A stretch of DNA of 64,000 bases, from assembly GCA_964471325.1 (NCBI GenBank), contig CAYYFL010000008.1:24716-88715 (forward strand), given 5' to 3'. Shown here piece after piece: positions 18,731-27,891 of the stretch. Numbering within the stretch: position 1 is the first letter of the stretch; every line of letters starts with the position of its first letter. The notes beneath the pieces were generated by a model. It was given only the letters and a program-made list of their open reading frames with translations, had not been told where the DNA came from and did not search any database. Source of the stretch: Velamenicoccus sp964471325. GTDB lineage: Bacteria > Omnitrophota > Gorgyraeia > Velamenicoccales > Velamenicoccaceae. Made by a program: the position numbers and the translations under genes.

Positions 18731-19492
18731 ATGAAAAGATGGTATGAGGCGTTGTTTGAGAATTATGCGCATAAATACGATCAAGAGTGTTATGTCAATG
18801 GAACACCCGGAGAATGTGATTCTATTGAACAGGAGATAAACCGCGATAAGTCAATAAAAATCCTGGATATCGGCTGCGGCACAGGCCGTCATGCCATTGA
18901 ATTGGCAAAAAGAGGATACAACGTGACCGGCATCGACTTGTCGGCGGCGCAGCTCAAAAGGGCAAGGGAGAAGGCCCAAGAGGCGGGGGTGACCATCGAC
19001 TTCCAGAAGCACGACGCCAGAAACCTTCCTTTTCGGGGCGAATTCGATCTGGCGATCATGCTCTGTGAGGGCGGTTTTTCTTTGATGGAAACGGATGAGA
19101 TGAATTTTGAGATACTTAAAGGCGCGACCAGGGCGTTGAAGAATAACGGGAAGTTCATATTCACCACATTGAACGCCTTGTTTCCGCTGTTTCATTCGGT
19201 AAAGGAATTTTATGGGTCGGCGGGTAAAGAAGGGGGTTCGGTTTGTAAAAGCATATCCTTCGATTTGATGACGTTCCGCGATCATAATCGCGTTGAATTT
19301 GAAGATGACGCAGGAAATAAAAAAGCATTGGAATGCAATGAGCGATGTTATGTCCCCAGCGAAATCACTTGGCTGCTTCATTCGCTTGGATATAAGAAGA
19401 TAGAGATTTTTGGAGCTAAGCTCGGGGCATACTCAAGAAACGACAAGCTGACCACCGAAGACTTTGAAATGCTCGTCATCGCTGAAAAATGA
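18731..19492 (+). CDS. class I SAM-dependent methyltransferase
   Basis: A 253-residue methyltransferase. Seen: motif I ILDIGCGTGRHAIELAKRG near residues 41-58, acidic residue in VTGIDLSAAQL, and a motif IV-like LAIMLCEGGFSLM. The substrate is not evident. ATG 18731 is chosen because it begins the conserved region (WYEALFENYAHKYDQE); the longer frame reads through the end of the lipoprotein gene. Confidence 0.82.
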   Translation: MKRWYEALFENYAHKYDQECYVNGTPGECDSIEQEINRDKSIKILDIGCGTGRHAIELAKRGYNVTGIDLSAAQLKRAREKAQEAGVTIDFQKHDARNLPFRGEFDLAIMLCEGGFSLMETDEMNFEILKGATRALKNNGKFIFTTLNALFPLFHSVKEFYGSAGKEGGSVCKSISFDLMTFRDHNRVEFEDDAGNKKALECNERCYVPSEITWLLHSLGYKKIEIFGAKLGAYSRNDKLTTEDFEMLVIAEK

Positions 19493-19540
19493 AAGAAGAT
19501 AATTTTTAGACAATGTTTGAACGAAGGATAAACGTCAGCT

Positions 19541-20617
19541 ATGACTATGCAAAAGGGAATGCAAATCAAACGGCATGAGGTGCTGCCGCTGAGGGCGCCT
19601 TTAAGCCAGCCTTTTCGTACCGCGTTTGGTCAGCACGACACCTTGGATAATCTTCTTTTTAAGATTGAACTGAACAATGGTGTCGTGGGTTTTGGCGAAG
19701 CGGCGGTGGCCACGCACATCACCGGCGAAACGCTCTCGCAAACGCAGAATAACCTTAAAAAGTGCGGGCAGAGTTTGTGCGGGCGTAATGTAGCCGACTA
19801 TTTAAGCATCTCGTCTGCGCTCCACTGGCAGGTGCCGGACAATAAGGCCGCGCTTGCCGCTGTCGAAATGGCGGTTTTTGATGCGCTGGCGCGTTCTTTA
19901 AAGATACCGTTGTGGCGATTCTACGGCGATAGGCCGGTAAAGCTGCATACCGATATTACGATCGTCATCGATAGCGTAGAAAACGCCCGAAAGAAGGCGC
20001 GCGAATTCTACCTCCGCGGTTTCAGGGCGTTTAAGATCAAGATCGGCCGCGATAGAGACCAAGACCTGGAACGGGTGATTGCGGTAGCCAGGATCACCAA
20101 GAATTCAAAATTGTATTTAGACGCTAATCAGGGTTATAGCGCGGAACAAACCTTAAAGTTCCTCAAAGACCTGGAAACATATAATATTATTCCCGATCTC
20201 ATCGAACAACCGGTTCCCAAAGATGACAGGGAGGGGCTGAAAAAAGTGACGCGCCTTGCCAAACCAAAGGTTTGTGCGGACGAAAGCGTAAAGGATATGG
20301 TAGATGCCATTTGGGCGGTCAAAGAAAAGGCCTGCGATGTGATTAATATCAAGTTGATGAAATGCGGGCTTGTCCAGGCGAAAGAGATTGCGTTTTTGGC
20401 CAGGGCCAATCATATCGGCCTTATGATCGGCGGGATGATGGAAAGCAGCCTTGCCATGACCTGTTCGGCGCATATCGCATCGGGGTTGGGATTCATTGAC
20501 TATGTCGATTTGGACACGCCGTTCTTTTTGAAGGACGGGTGCAAACATAAATTCCTTTCAAGAAGCGGGGAGTATGATCTCGGCAAGGCAAAAAACGGGA
20601 TAGGCATAATACCTTAA
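19541..20617 (+). CDS. dipeptide epimerase (L-Ala-D/L-Glu type, enolase superfamily)
   Basis: An enolase-superfamily racemase of the muconate-lactonizing subgroup, likely an L-Ala-D/L-Glu or related dipeptide epimerase used in muropeptide recycling. Seen: the catalytic KIKIG lysine pair near residue 167, metal ligands in LYLDANQGYS, LIEQPVP and VCADESV, and the second Lys in INIKLMKCG. The 358-residue length is typical. ATG codons at 19541, 19547 and 19559 are all in frame. It is followed by a DUF819 membrane protein 5 nt later, a frequent pair. Confidence 0.87.
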   Translation: MTMQKGMQIKRHEVLPLRAPLSQPFRTAFGQHDTLDNLLFKIELNNGVVGFGEAAVATHITGETLSQTQNNLKKCGQSLCGRNVADYLSISSALHWQVPDNKAALAAVEMAVFDALARSLKIPLWRFYGDRPVKLHTDITIVIDSVENARKKAREFYLRGFRAFKIKIGRDRDQDLERVIAVARITKNSKLYLDANQGYSAEQTLKFLKDLETYNIIPDLIEQPVPKDDREGLKKVTRLAKPKVCADESVKDMVDAIWAVKEKACDVINIKLMKCGLVQAKEIAFLARANHIGLMIGGMMESSLAMTCSAHIASGLGFIDYVDLDTPFFLKDGCKHKFLSRSGEYDLGKAKNGIGIIP

Positions 20618-20621
20618 AAAG

Positions 20622-21791
20622 ATGGTCACAGATTCTTACGCCGTCATCGCTATCTTGGTTCTCATTGAGTTTTGCGTCCTGTATCTTTCCAGCAGGCGAA
20701 GATTTAAAAAATATTTCCATTTCATCCCGCCGGTTTTCTGGATCTATGCCGTCCCTATGCTTTTTTCTTCGCTGGGCCTCATAACTGCGGAAAACCCATT
20801 TTATAATATCATCGCATCCAACCTGCTTCCGGCCAGCCTTGTTCTTCTTTTGCTTAGCACTGACCTTAAGGCGATCTCGAGGCTGGGCAAAAAAGCCTTG
20901 ATCATGATGTTGAGCGGCAGCATCTCCATCATGGTTGCCGTCCCCGTAGTTTTTTATCTCTTTAAGGGCATAGTCGGTAACCGCATGTGGAGCGGTTTTG
21001 GCGCGCTTTCCGCCTCTTGGGTGGGAGGCAGCGCCAACATGGTGGCCGTCAAGGAGGCCTTAGGCGCCCCTGAGCAGGTCTTCGCCCCCATGCTTGTCGT
21101 AGATACGGTCGTGCCTTATGTCTGGATGGCATTTTTGATTGCGGTCGTCGGGATGCAGAATATTTTCGATCAAAAGGTCAAAGCCGATAGCAAGGTCCTG
21201 GAAGAGCTCAAGCGGCATTTGAGCGGCCGCCAGGAGCTTAAAAAAAGTTTTTCAGCCAAAGGGACCTCTTGGATTATTTTTACCGCCGTGGCCGGCGTGG
21301 TTATTTCCAGGATTTGTGCTTATTATTTGCCGGCCGTTAAGAATACGATCTCGGCATATACCTGGACAATCATTTTTGCTTCAACCTTGGGTGTTTTGTT
21401 GTCGCTGACGCCGGCAAGAAAACTTGAACAGTCAAACTCGACCCTGTTCGGCTACTGGCTTTTATATTTTGTGCTTGCGACTATCGGCGCCAAGGCTTGC
21501 ATTCGCGATCTCAGCGCTGCCTTGGTGCTTATTGGAGCGGGGTTTTGCGTGATCATTTTGCACGGCTTGATGATCGCCGCCGCCGCCAAGATAATACGCG
21601 CACCGATGTTTTTGGCAGCTACTGCCAGTCAGGCGAATATCGGCGGCCCGGCCTCGGCGCCGGTTGTGGCAGTGGTCTATCAGCCGGCATTGGCTTGTGT
21701 AGGAATCTTAATGGCGGTCCTGGGGAACCTAGTTGGAACATACGCAGGCATTATCACGGGTTATGTCTGTAAATTCATTGCAAAAGCATGA
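20622..21791 (+). CDS. DUF819 family membrane protein
   Basis: A 389-residue, roughly 11-helix inner-membrane protein of the DUF819 (YjcL) family. Seen: the PASLVLLLLSTDLKAI segment, ALSASWVGGSANMVAVKEAL near residue 125 and a C-terminal QANIGGPASAPVVAVVYQP repeat-like element, as in inverted-repeat transporters. Coupling to the epimerase upstream suggests uptake or export of a peptide or amino acid; this is an inference. It is the last chromosomal gene before the mobile element. Confidence 0.82.
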   Translation: MVTDSYAVIAILVLIEFCVLYLSSRRRFKKYFHFIPPVFWIYAVPMLFSSLGLITAENPFYNIIASNLLPASLVLLLLSTDLKAISRLGKKALIMMLSGSISIMVAVPVVFYLFKGIVGNRMWSGFGALSASWVGGSANMVAVKEALGAPEQVFAPMLVVDTVVPYVWMAFLIAVVGMQNIFDQKVKADSKVLEELKRHLSGRQELKKSFSAKGTSWIIFTAVAGVVISRICAYYLPAVKNTISAYTWTIIFASTLGVLLSLTPARKLEQSNSTLFGYWLLYFVLATIGAKACIRDLSAALVLIGAGFCVIILHGLMIAAAAKIIRAPMFLAATASQANIGGPASAPVVAVVYQPALACVGILMAVLGNLVGTYAGIITGYVCKFIAKA

Positions 21792-22048
21792 TGCGTGAAC
21801 TATCGGCTCTTTTTGCTGCCTGGATGAAGAGGCGGTTTATTTTTATGAGCTGATGAACGCACGCGACAAATCCCGAGACGCTAAAATATTTATAATTATA
21901 TGAGAAATAAAAAGATAGAAAAAAAGAATGTTTTTCTGAAAAGCTACGGATGACCGCTGGACTCGATCCCACAGGACTATCCTACCTTTTCTTGAAGAAA
22001 TCTACAAAGACAAATTAGCTGAAATAACTACCTATATACCAAGAGGTT

Positions 22049-22080
22049 AAAGACAGTTTGAGGTTTGACTGTCTTTTTTA
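22049..22080 (+). terminator. intrinsic terminator
   Basis: AAAGACAGT and ACTGTCTTT form a perfect 9-bp stem around a 10-nt loop, followed by TTTTTA-TTTTTT. It insulates the element from the upstream chromosome. Confidence 0.75.
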
Positions 22081-22085
22081 TTTTT

Positions 22086-22122
22086 TGACCTATTTGGAAG
22101 ATTTCGGGAAGAGCATAGGTCA
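22086..22122. promoter_or_regulatory. inverted repeat, possible operator
   Basis: TGACCTAT (22086-22093) and ATAGGTCA (22115-22122) are perfect inverted arms 21 nt apart, 26 nt before the first transfer gene. It could be a protein-binding site; no promoter consensus was clear. Confidence 0.3.
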
Positions 22123-22147
22123 CGTTTACATATTGGACGATTAGAAA

Positions 22148-23518
22148 ATGATCCCAGCTGGAATATCACCCACAGAAGCAGCTTTCGAAGTTATTGGCCT
22201 GGTTAACGCCAAGTCGATCATGGATTACTTGTTTGTAGATACAAAAGTAGGAGCGGCTGTATTTCTGATCGGAATGCTGCTTTCTCTATGGACCGCGATC
22301 AAAGAAGCTGATTATTCATACTTGTGGGGTTACGTTTTCATGTATTTTGTTTTGTTATTTCTTTTTATTAAACCTATGACGAATGTCTCGAGCAGCACAT
22401 CTACTATGGAACAAGCCGGCTGGAGTGAAGTCACCACTCAGCAGATTCTGCAGGATACCTTTATCGATACCGGTAAGAGCCGTGCCGGCTCTCTGGGTCT
22501 TGTATTTATAAGCCAGGCTTATAATTCCGTTGTCTACGGCACGGTCAGTGCCATCACCCGAGCTACACAGCAGCAGGATTTTAACTATCTCAAGAATCCT
22601 TTTATTGTGAACAAGGTTTCGATGTACCTTGGGCATTTCAGCGCACAAGGCATCAAAAAAGACCCGGTCTTGCGAAAAGACATGGAGGATTTCCTCAAGA
22701 GTGACTATCCGCAGACCTTGGGCAGGATGCTTAATAATAATGCGCAGACACAATTAACCAAAAAATGGTGGCCTGGGGATGAGGATGTGGTGGCGAACTA
22801 TGATTCTGCTCAACGAAAGAGATGGGAGAATTTGGACTCTCGGCTGAACGACTACATCAAAAAACAGATCGACACATGGGGATTGGCAGGCACATTTGTC
22901 AATCTGTTCGTAGATTATAAGGCTTTAAAGATTTCGCTGCTTTCCAGCGAGGTTGGAAAATCAGCTACTCAAATAGCCTCTGGTGAGGCCGGCTACGGCA
23001 TAAATCCGCAAGGGGTTTCTTTGAGTTGGCTTGCCAGAAAGGCGACGGGTGCCTTTGCTTTTCTAGGTTCTACGGTAGGCCAGTTTTTCTCAAGTTCTTT
23101 GGCTGAGTTTATGATCAAGACCCTGCCTTATTTGGAAGGGTATGCCGTTATGATCATTTACAGTCTTTTTCCTTTTACGCTTCTTTTGTGTCTGTTGTTC
23201 AGGACCCCGGAGATCCTTAAGGAATACTTCGTTTATCTTTTCTGGGTTAAGTCCTGGGTGATTATCTGGGCGCTTATTCATTACGCCTCTCTTTACATGG
23301 CCGCGCTACAGGCCAAATTAGCTTCCGGCACCACCAGCTCCTGGTTTTTCGAGAGGCCTTATTTTAATACGGTGACCGGGGTTCTTTTGGTCATGTCTCC
23401 AGGCATAGCCTGGTTTATGACCAAAGGTGTCTTGAGCGGCATAGGGGAGGCAGCTTCAGCCTTGACTGTTCACGCGGACAAAGGAACTGGAAAAGTTAGT
23501 TCTAAATTGGGAGTTTAG
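22148..23518 (+). CDS. TraG N-terminal-like inner-membrane protein (F-type T4SS)
   Basis: A 456-residue membrane protein resembling the N-terminal half of F TraG, which supports pilus assembly and mating-pair stabilisation. Seen: membrane segments near residues 37-48 and 58-77, a long soluble middle, then a cluster of segments (about 320-350, 365-390, 410-430) with PYLEGYAVMIIYSLFPFTLL and FNTVTGVLLVMSPGIAW, which fit the TraG_N pattern. The large periplasmic TraG C-terminus is missing. No good ribosome site precedes the ATG. It is separated from the rest of the transfer genes by inverted-repeat copy A. Confidence 0.65.
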   Translation: MIPAGISPTEAAFEVIGLVNAKSIMDYLFVDTKVGAAVFLIGMLLSLWTAIKEADYSYLWGYVFMYFVLLFLFIKPMTNVSSSTSTMEQAGWSEVTTQQILQDTFIDTGKSRAGSLGLVFISQAYNSVVYGTVSAITRATQQQDFNYLKNPFIVNKVSMYLGHFSAQGIKKDPVLRKDMEDFLKSDYPQTLGRMLNNNAQTQLTKKWWPGDEDVVANYDSAQRKRWENLDSRLNDYIKKQIDTWGLAGTFVNLFVDYKALKISLLSSEVGKSATQIASGEAGYGINPQGVSLSWLARKATGAFAFLGSTVGQFFSSSLAEFMIKTLPYLEGYAVMIIYSLFPFTLLLCLLFRTPEILKEYFVYLFWVKSWVIIWALIHYASLYMAALQAKLASGTTSSWFFERPYFNTVTGVLLVMSPGIAWFMTKGVLSGIGEAASALTVHADKGTGKVSSKLGV

Positions 23519-23583
23519 AGGGCAAATTATGCGTATTTTAATTGGTGAAGAATTGGGAGGGTATCTAAATTATTTTAACAGGC

Positions 23584-23757
23584 TTATGCGGACAATTCTA
23601 GCATGGCTTTCTTCGCGCATCCTGTTGGACCATGAGCGCGTTGCACCCTTTTCCCGCGTCAGCTCTTGCGGTAGCCTTTTCCAAGCCTTCTCCCGAAGGC
23701 TACCGCATGTTTTCTTCCACCCCACCCCCGCCAGCCAGGCGGCCAATAGAAAGGCAG
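23584..23757 (+). repeat. 174-bp repeat element, copy A
   Basis: A 174-bp sequence whose reverse complement recurs at 52955-53128. Positions 23602-23757 match over 156 bp with one mismatch and no gaps; the outer 18 bp match less well. Internal secondary structure: GCGGTAGCCTT (23668-23678) pairs with AAGGCTACCGC (23696-23706), and CCGCC/GGCGG forms a second small hairpin near 23728-23742. No coding capacity is apparent and there are no clear terminal inverted repeats. It may be a non-autonomous palindrome-associated element or a recombination site. Confidence 0.85.
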
Positions 23758-23761
23758 GATC

Positions 23762-24529
23762 ATGAAACAAGGTAGGAACACCAAAGAAGAACAAACGCGC
23801 AGGATTAAACTTCTGGTTGGCTTTCTATTTACTTTCAGATATGCCACAAGAACCCAGTTGGAGACATTCATTCAGTTGATCGTAAATATATCTCATACGC
23901 ACTGGTTGGTAGATTACTCGCTCAAGAAAGGCTTTGTCAGCGTTTACTACGAACCTGTATTAAAAACGAAAATCTACTATCTGGGCCCCAAAGGCAAGCA
24001 ACTAATCTCCCATGAGGCTATGATCGAACATTACCACTTTGAGAAAAGCTATGCTGGGATTAATACTTTCGCCCATCAGAATGCCGTGGTTGAGGCCTTC
24101 TTCATGCTGAAAAGTCATCTTAATATCCAGGAATGGATCTGCGAATGGGCCTTGCGGGTAGGAAAAGAGCGCCGTGAAAAGATACCCGATGGATTGCTCG
24201 TTTTCCCGGATGGGACAAAGGCAGCCCTGGAGGTAGAGACTAGGTACAAAAAGCTAGATGTTTTAAGATATTTCGTCAAAAGATACCACTATGACATCAC
24301 AAGGATCTCCAGATATGACTGCGTTTTGGTTATTTCCGCAAGCAGATTGAATTACGAAGGCCTGAAAACCCGCTTATACAACATAGCTCCTGAGCTTTGC
24401 GCGAGCAGGTTCTTCTTGAGCGACCTTGGCATGCTTGAGCAGGGGATGTGCCTTTATCAGAACAAATTGATTCACCTAGAAGATGCCTTTGGATTATTAA
24501 GGCAAAATGCGGGGGCAAGCCATGAATAA
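23762..24529 (+). CDS. replication-relaxation family protein
   Basis: A 255-residue protein of the Replic_Relax type found on plasmids and integrative elements. Seen: an N-terminal winged-helix region (KLLVGFLFTFRYATRTQLETF; KKGFVSVYYEPVLKTKIYYLGPKGKQLI) and a C-terminal nuclease-like core PDGLLVFPDGTKAALEVETRYKK, which carries the D...ExE...K arrangement of PD-(D/E)XK folds. It is immediately upstream of the coupling protein and may help process or deliver the transferred strand. The ATG lies directly after repeat copy A, so its promoter may lie in the repeat. Confidence 0.65.
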   Translation: MKQGRNTKEEQTRRIKLLVGFLFTFRYATRTQLETFIQLIVNISHTHWLVDYSLKKGFVSVYYEPVLKTKIYYLGPKGKQLISHEAMIEHYHFEKSYAGINTFAHQNAVVEAFFMLKSHLNIQEWICEWALRVGKERREKIPDGLLVFPDGTKAALEVETRYKKLDVLRYFVKRYHYDITRISRYDCVLVISASRLNYEGLKTRLYNIAPELCASRFFLSDLGMLEQGMCLYQNKLIHLEDAFGLLRQNAGASHE

Positions 24530-26777
24530 GGGCTCAAGTCTTAAGAACGTGTTTATAAGGCTGTTATTGTTGCTTCCGCTCATCTATGTGGCCATTGGCT
24601 GGTCTATAGGCCTGAATTACGCCAGAAAAGGTCTTATTTTGGGACCTTATGGGGATATCCCTGTGGTTGCGAAAAGAGGGATACTGGGTTCTTCGGTGAG
24701 TGATATATCCGGAGGCACAGCCATAGTGTCTATTTTGTCACCACAGCTTGGCGATGACTCAATGCATTTCACCATAGAGGGTTATTTTGAGATACCGGAA
24801 AGCTGGGTTTTCGATTTTCCACCTGGCTATGGGAAAAACCCTGGATACGGCCTAAGCAGAAGCTTTCTTTTGACCGGAAGCTATGGGCGGGCTCAAGCGT
24901 ATGAGCTGAAAGCCCCGGGCCGTTCCATAGGAAGTTTATCCGTCAGCCAGCTGTTTGATTTTTTAAAGGCTACGGGAAGAACCGGAGACATGGAGAAATT
25001 GAGGCCGTATCTGGTTCTTGAAAAGTTTGAAAAGAAATACCCCTGGGCTTATTCTGACACCGTGCTTTTGTCCAAGACCATGGGAAACATCTTTTCCGAG
25101 AATTTCGTTCCCCATGACATCCTGGGTTTGGTTGGGTTATTTGTCTTGGTGATAGCCTTGAGCGCAAGGAACTTTTGGCTGTGGTTGTATTATCTCTATT
25201 GGGTCTTTGCCTATTGGTTCGCTAGGGTCGGCTTCCATGATTCCAATTTTGCTTTTAGCCCTGAAGGCTGGCAAGTAATCCTCTGGAGCTTCTGGCACGG
25301 GTTCATCCAGAAAGAAGGCAGGCTCTTTTTGGTTTGTGCCATGGGGTTGTCAGCCGTTCTTTTCGGGATTCTGGGATTTTTGTACCTGGTCAAGCACGTT
25401 CTGCCGCGCAAAAAGCGTGAGCTGGAGGACTTCCTGAAAGTAGACAAGGATATCCTGAAAAGAAAGGAGCTCTCTATTGAGAGCGTTGAATTCAAGAAGG
25501 TGCGTTACGACATCGACAGGAAACTTGTCCGGTATCAAAAAACAGACAAATACTTTTTGGGTGTCTCTGATGACAAAGAGGATATTGTCCTTGAAGAGAA
25601 TATCCTTAACCACCATTTGCACGTATTGGGCTCGACAGGCAGCGGCAAGACCTCCCTGGTCGTCCTGCCGCTTGCCAGGCAGGCCCTGGATAAAGAGAGA
25701 GGATGTTGTTTCATAGACTTTAAAGGGGACGAGGTCTTCAAAAAATATGTCCGGAAGAAGGCAATGGAGAATAATAAGAAGTTTTATTACTTCAGCATTG
25801 ATCCTCATGAGGCGTCGATCGGCTACAATCCGTTGTCTTCAGGGGATATCCTTTCCAAGGTCGACAGGATCATGACCGCCCTTGAGTTGATTTATCAGGG
25901 GCCGGCCGGTTTTTATTCCAATGTCCAGGCCATGACCTTTGTCGAGCTCTTGAAAAAGATGGCCAGCCAAAAACAGGAGATCAATTTCCTTCATGTTAAG
26001 GAAGACCTGGATGATCCACGTTTCCTTATGTCGGTTGACGTCAAAAGCCAGGAGATCAAGGGGTTATTGGCTGCGATCTCCTGGATCGCGGGAGTCGACG
26101 TTATCAACCGCGATCAACTGGATTTATCCCACGTGATCAAAAACGGGGATGTTGCGTTCTTTGCCTTAAAGAGCCAGGTGAATACGAGGCTCGCTGAGGC
26201 CATAGGCAAGATGCTCATTATCGATTTGAAATCCCAGGCTGTTTTTCGTAAAGAGACGGATCCGCCCTATTTTATCTTCATCGATGAATTTCAGAATCTG
26301 GCTTGTTCGCACTTCGTGGACGTCATCTCCAAGGTCAGGAGCGCGAATTTTTGCCTGGTTTTGTCCAATCAGTCGCGGGGGAACCTGTCGAGCGTTTCGC
26401 ATGCTTTCGAAAACGCGATTTTTACCAATACCGCGACTAAGGTCATTTTTACTCAGGAAGACCCGCTTGACGCAAGATTCTGGTCTGAGAAGACGGGGCA
26501 AACTACCTACCAGGACAAGAGCGTTTTTCAGGTGGATACGATGGCCGCGGATAATAAAGGCGCCAGGCTTGACGGTTTAAGATCCGCCCAGGGCAATATC
26601 CATACAGCCAGGAAGAACTATATCTCAGAGAACGTGTTTTTGAGACTGCCCTTTGCCAAATCCGTAATCTTTTCGCGGGGGAAACTTACCCGCATCGTAA
26701 ATCATGAGTTTTTATTTAACAAGGCGGAAAGGGACAGGCTCATATCCCTGCCGTTCGAAAATAAGGAAAGCAGGTAG
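24522..26777 (+). CDS. type IV coupling protein (TraD/VirD4-like)
   Basis: A 751-residue inner-membrane ATPase that brings DNA-protein substrate to the secretion channel. Seen: an N-terminal helix (10-28), a second membrane cluster (about 200-305), Walker A GSTGSGKT at 370-377, FIDFKGDEVFKKY, Walker B FIFIDEFQNL near 585, and the ANFCLVLSNQSRGNL sensor region. It overlaps the preceding gene by 8 bp. The long periplasmic segment between the membrane clusters (about 150 residues) is larger than in VirD4. Confidence 0.88.
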   Translation: MNKGSSLKNVFIRLLLLLPLIYVAIGWSIGLNYARKGLILGPYGDIPVVAKRGILGSSVSDISGGTAIVSILSPQLGDDSMHFTIEGYFEIPESWVFDFPPGYGKNPGYGLSRSFLLTGSYGRAQAYELKAPGRSIGSLSVSQLFDFLKATGRTGDMEKLRPYLVLEKFEKKYPWAYSDTVLLSKTMGNIFSENFVPHDILGLVGLFVLVIALSARNFWLWLYYLYWVFAYWFARVGFHDSNFAFSPEGWQVILWSFWHGFIQKEGRLFLVCAMGLSAVLFGILGFLYLVKHVLPRKKRELEDFLKVDKDILKRKELSIESVEFKKVRYDIDRKLVRYQKTDKYFLGVSDDKEDIVLEENILNHHLHVLGSTGSGKTSLVVLPLARQALDKERGCCFIDFKGDEVFKKYVRKKAMENNKKFYYFSIDPHEASIGYNPLSSGDILSKVDRIMTALELIYQGPAGFYSNVQAMTFVELLKKMASQKQEINFLHVKEDLDDPRFLMSVDVKSQEIKGLLAAISWIAGVDVINRDQLDLSHVIKNGDVAFFALKSQVNTRLAEAIGKMLIIDLKSQAVFRKETDPPYFIFIDEFQNLACSHFVDVISKVRSANFCLVLSNQSRGNLSSVSHAFENAIFTNTATKVIFTQEDPLDARFWSEKTGQTTYQDKSVFQVDTMAADNKGARLDGLRSAQGNIHTARKNYISENVFLRLPFAKSVIFSRGKLTRIVNHEFLFNKAERDRLISLPFENKESR

Positions 26778-26839
26778 TATGTTCAATTTTTGAACATACC
26801 ATATCGAGGTTGATCAAACAGAAAGGAGGCTTTAAAGCT

Positions 26840-27163
26840 ATGCAGATAAATATTATTGCAAAACGGAGTGTGTTAAAGATGTGCGCTGTCCTGTGTCTGG
26901 TTTTGAGTCTTTCCCTGGCGCTCGCGCCTTTTGTCTTAGCGCAGGTGGATACGAGCCAGGAACAGCAGGTTGTCAGTGATTTTGCCACTTTTATCATTAA
27001 TATTCTCACTGGCCCTGTGTCAAAGATCTTAAGCGCGGTTCTGCTCATTGGAGGGGTGGTTGCGCTTTTAAACGGAAAACAAGGGGTGGCTATCGCGTGC
27101 GGTTTTGGGTTCATGATCCTGATGTTTATACCCAAGATCCTCCAAGGGCTGTTCAAAACATAA
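26840..27163 (+). CDS. VirB2/TrbC-like conjugative pilin
   Basis: A 107-residue secreted protein: a long signal peptide (VLCLVLSLSLALAPFVLA, cut about residue 33) and two hydrophobic helices in the mature part (TFIINILTGPVSKILSAVLLI and a GVAIACGFGFMILMF helix), the standard VirB2/TrbC pilin hairpin. ATG 26840 follows AAAGGAGG. It precedes TraL by a 1-bp overlap, the usual pilin-TraL order. Confidence 0.75.
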   Translation: MQINIIAKRSVLKMCAVLCLVLSLSLALAPFVLAQVDTSQEQQVVSDFATFIINILTGPVSKILSAVLLIGGVVALLNGKQGVAIACGFGFMILMFIPKILQGLFKT

Positions 27164-27471
27164 TGAAAAAGTGCTGCCGGACCATCGATAGACCTTTGCT
27201 TCTTTTCGGCCTGGAACCAGAAGATGTAGGGATCCTGGCTTTGATCAGTGGTTTCTTGATCATTTTCTTTGATCCTTTTTATGCTGGCACGGTTTTCTTC
27301 GGAGGATGGATACTTTTGAGAATAATGAAACAAGGTAAACCCCAGGGATATCTCGCGCACCTGTTTTATAAGCACGGGGTGAGGATTAAGGGTTTAATTG
27401 ATCCGCCGGAACGCGTCGGACGGTATTCGGTTTTTGGGGGAGGTGATCGCGATGCAGATGCAGAGCTTTAG
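27163..27471 (+). CDS. TraL-like (VirB3) T4SS protein
   Basis: A 102-residue inner-membrane protein with two adjacent helices (DVGILALISGFLIIFF and AGTVFFGGWILLRIM) and the TraL-like end KPQGYLAHLFYKHG. F-type TraL/VirB3 proteins help assemble the pilus base. Its ATG overlaps the pilin stop. Confidence 0.75.
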   Translation: MKKCCRTIDRPLLLFGLEPEDVGILALISGFLIIFFDPFYAGTVFFGGWILLRIMKQGKPQGYLAHLFYKHGVRIKGLIDPPERVGRYSVFGGGDRDADAEL

Positions 27472-27643
27472 TCTTTTGGAATTGGCGTTAATCGTTTTGA
27501 TGATTATTTTCTATTTTCTGCCGACCCTGGTGGCGTACTTTAGGCAGCACAAAAACATTCCGGCTATTTTTGTGCTTAATCTTCTTTTGGGCTGGACTGT
27601 TTTGGGATGGGTGAGTTCTTTAGTGTGGTCTTTCATGAAATAA
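27452..27643 (+). CDS. superinfection-immunity (Imm-like) membrane protein
   Basis: A 63-residue protein with two membrane helices and the PF14373-like pattern YFLPTLVAYFRQHKN...FVLNLLLGWTVLGWV. T4 Imm blocks DNA entry of related phages; in mobile elements homologues may act in entry exclusion. That role here is inferred. It overlaps traL by 20 bp and ends the first transfer block. Confidence 0.7.
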   Translation: MQMQSFSLLELALIVLMIIFYFLPTLVAYFRQHKNIPAIFVLNLLLGWTVLGWVSSLVWSFMK

Positions 27644-27674
27644 ACATATATGGATTTTGTATTTAACATTTAAG

Positions 27675-27772
27675 TTGACAAAGGACTTCGTTTTACTATG
27701 CTGCTCAAGAGGATTTTGTTATGAACTTGTCCTCAAATAATCTTGATGCTGTATCTTATTATATATAAGATA
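27675..27772 (+). promoter_or_regulatory. promoter and operator of the toxin-antitoxin pair
   Basis: TTGACA at 27675-27680 with TATGCT 17 bp later, then a palindrome TATCTTAT (27752-27759) / ATAAGATA (27765-27772). The surrounding 250 nt are very AT-rich. The palindrome is a plausible binding site for the XRE antitoxin; this is an inference. Confidence 0.4.
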
Positions 27773-27891
27773 GTTATAATAAATACTGAATTCAAGTTAA
27801 AATAATGCATATTTGACTTGATATTTATGTTATGTATGTTATATTTGTTATGGAGGCTGCTACTTATTATTATAACCAAAAGGACGGCTAA

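Larger units (their letters stand above)
21792..22147. other. intergenic left margin of the mobile element
   Basis: 356 nt without a convincing gene. It contains an AT-rich stretch (21880-21930), a terminator at 22049-22080 and an 8-bp inverted repeat at 22086-22122. No tRNA or direct repeat matching the right margin was recognised, so the exact boundary is unknown. Confidence 0.5.

Noticed and set aside
23529..23765. A 78-residue gene between TraG-N and the replication-relaxation gene.
   Set aside because: Most of the frame is repeat copy A; the same repeat encodes a different fragment at copy B, so it is not a conserved protein.
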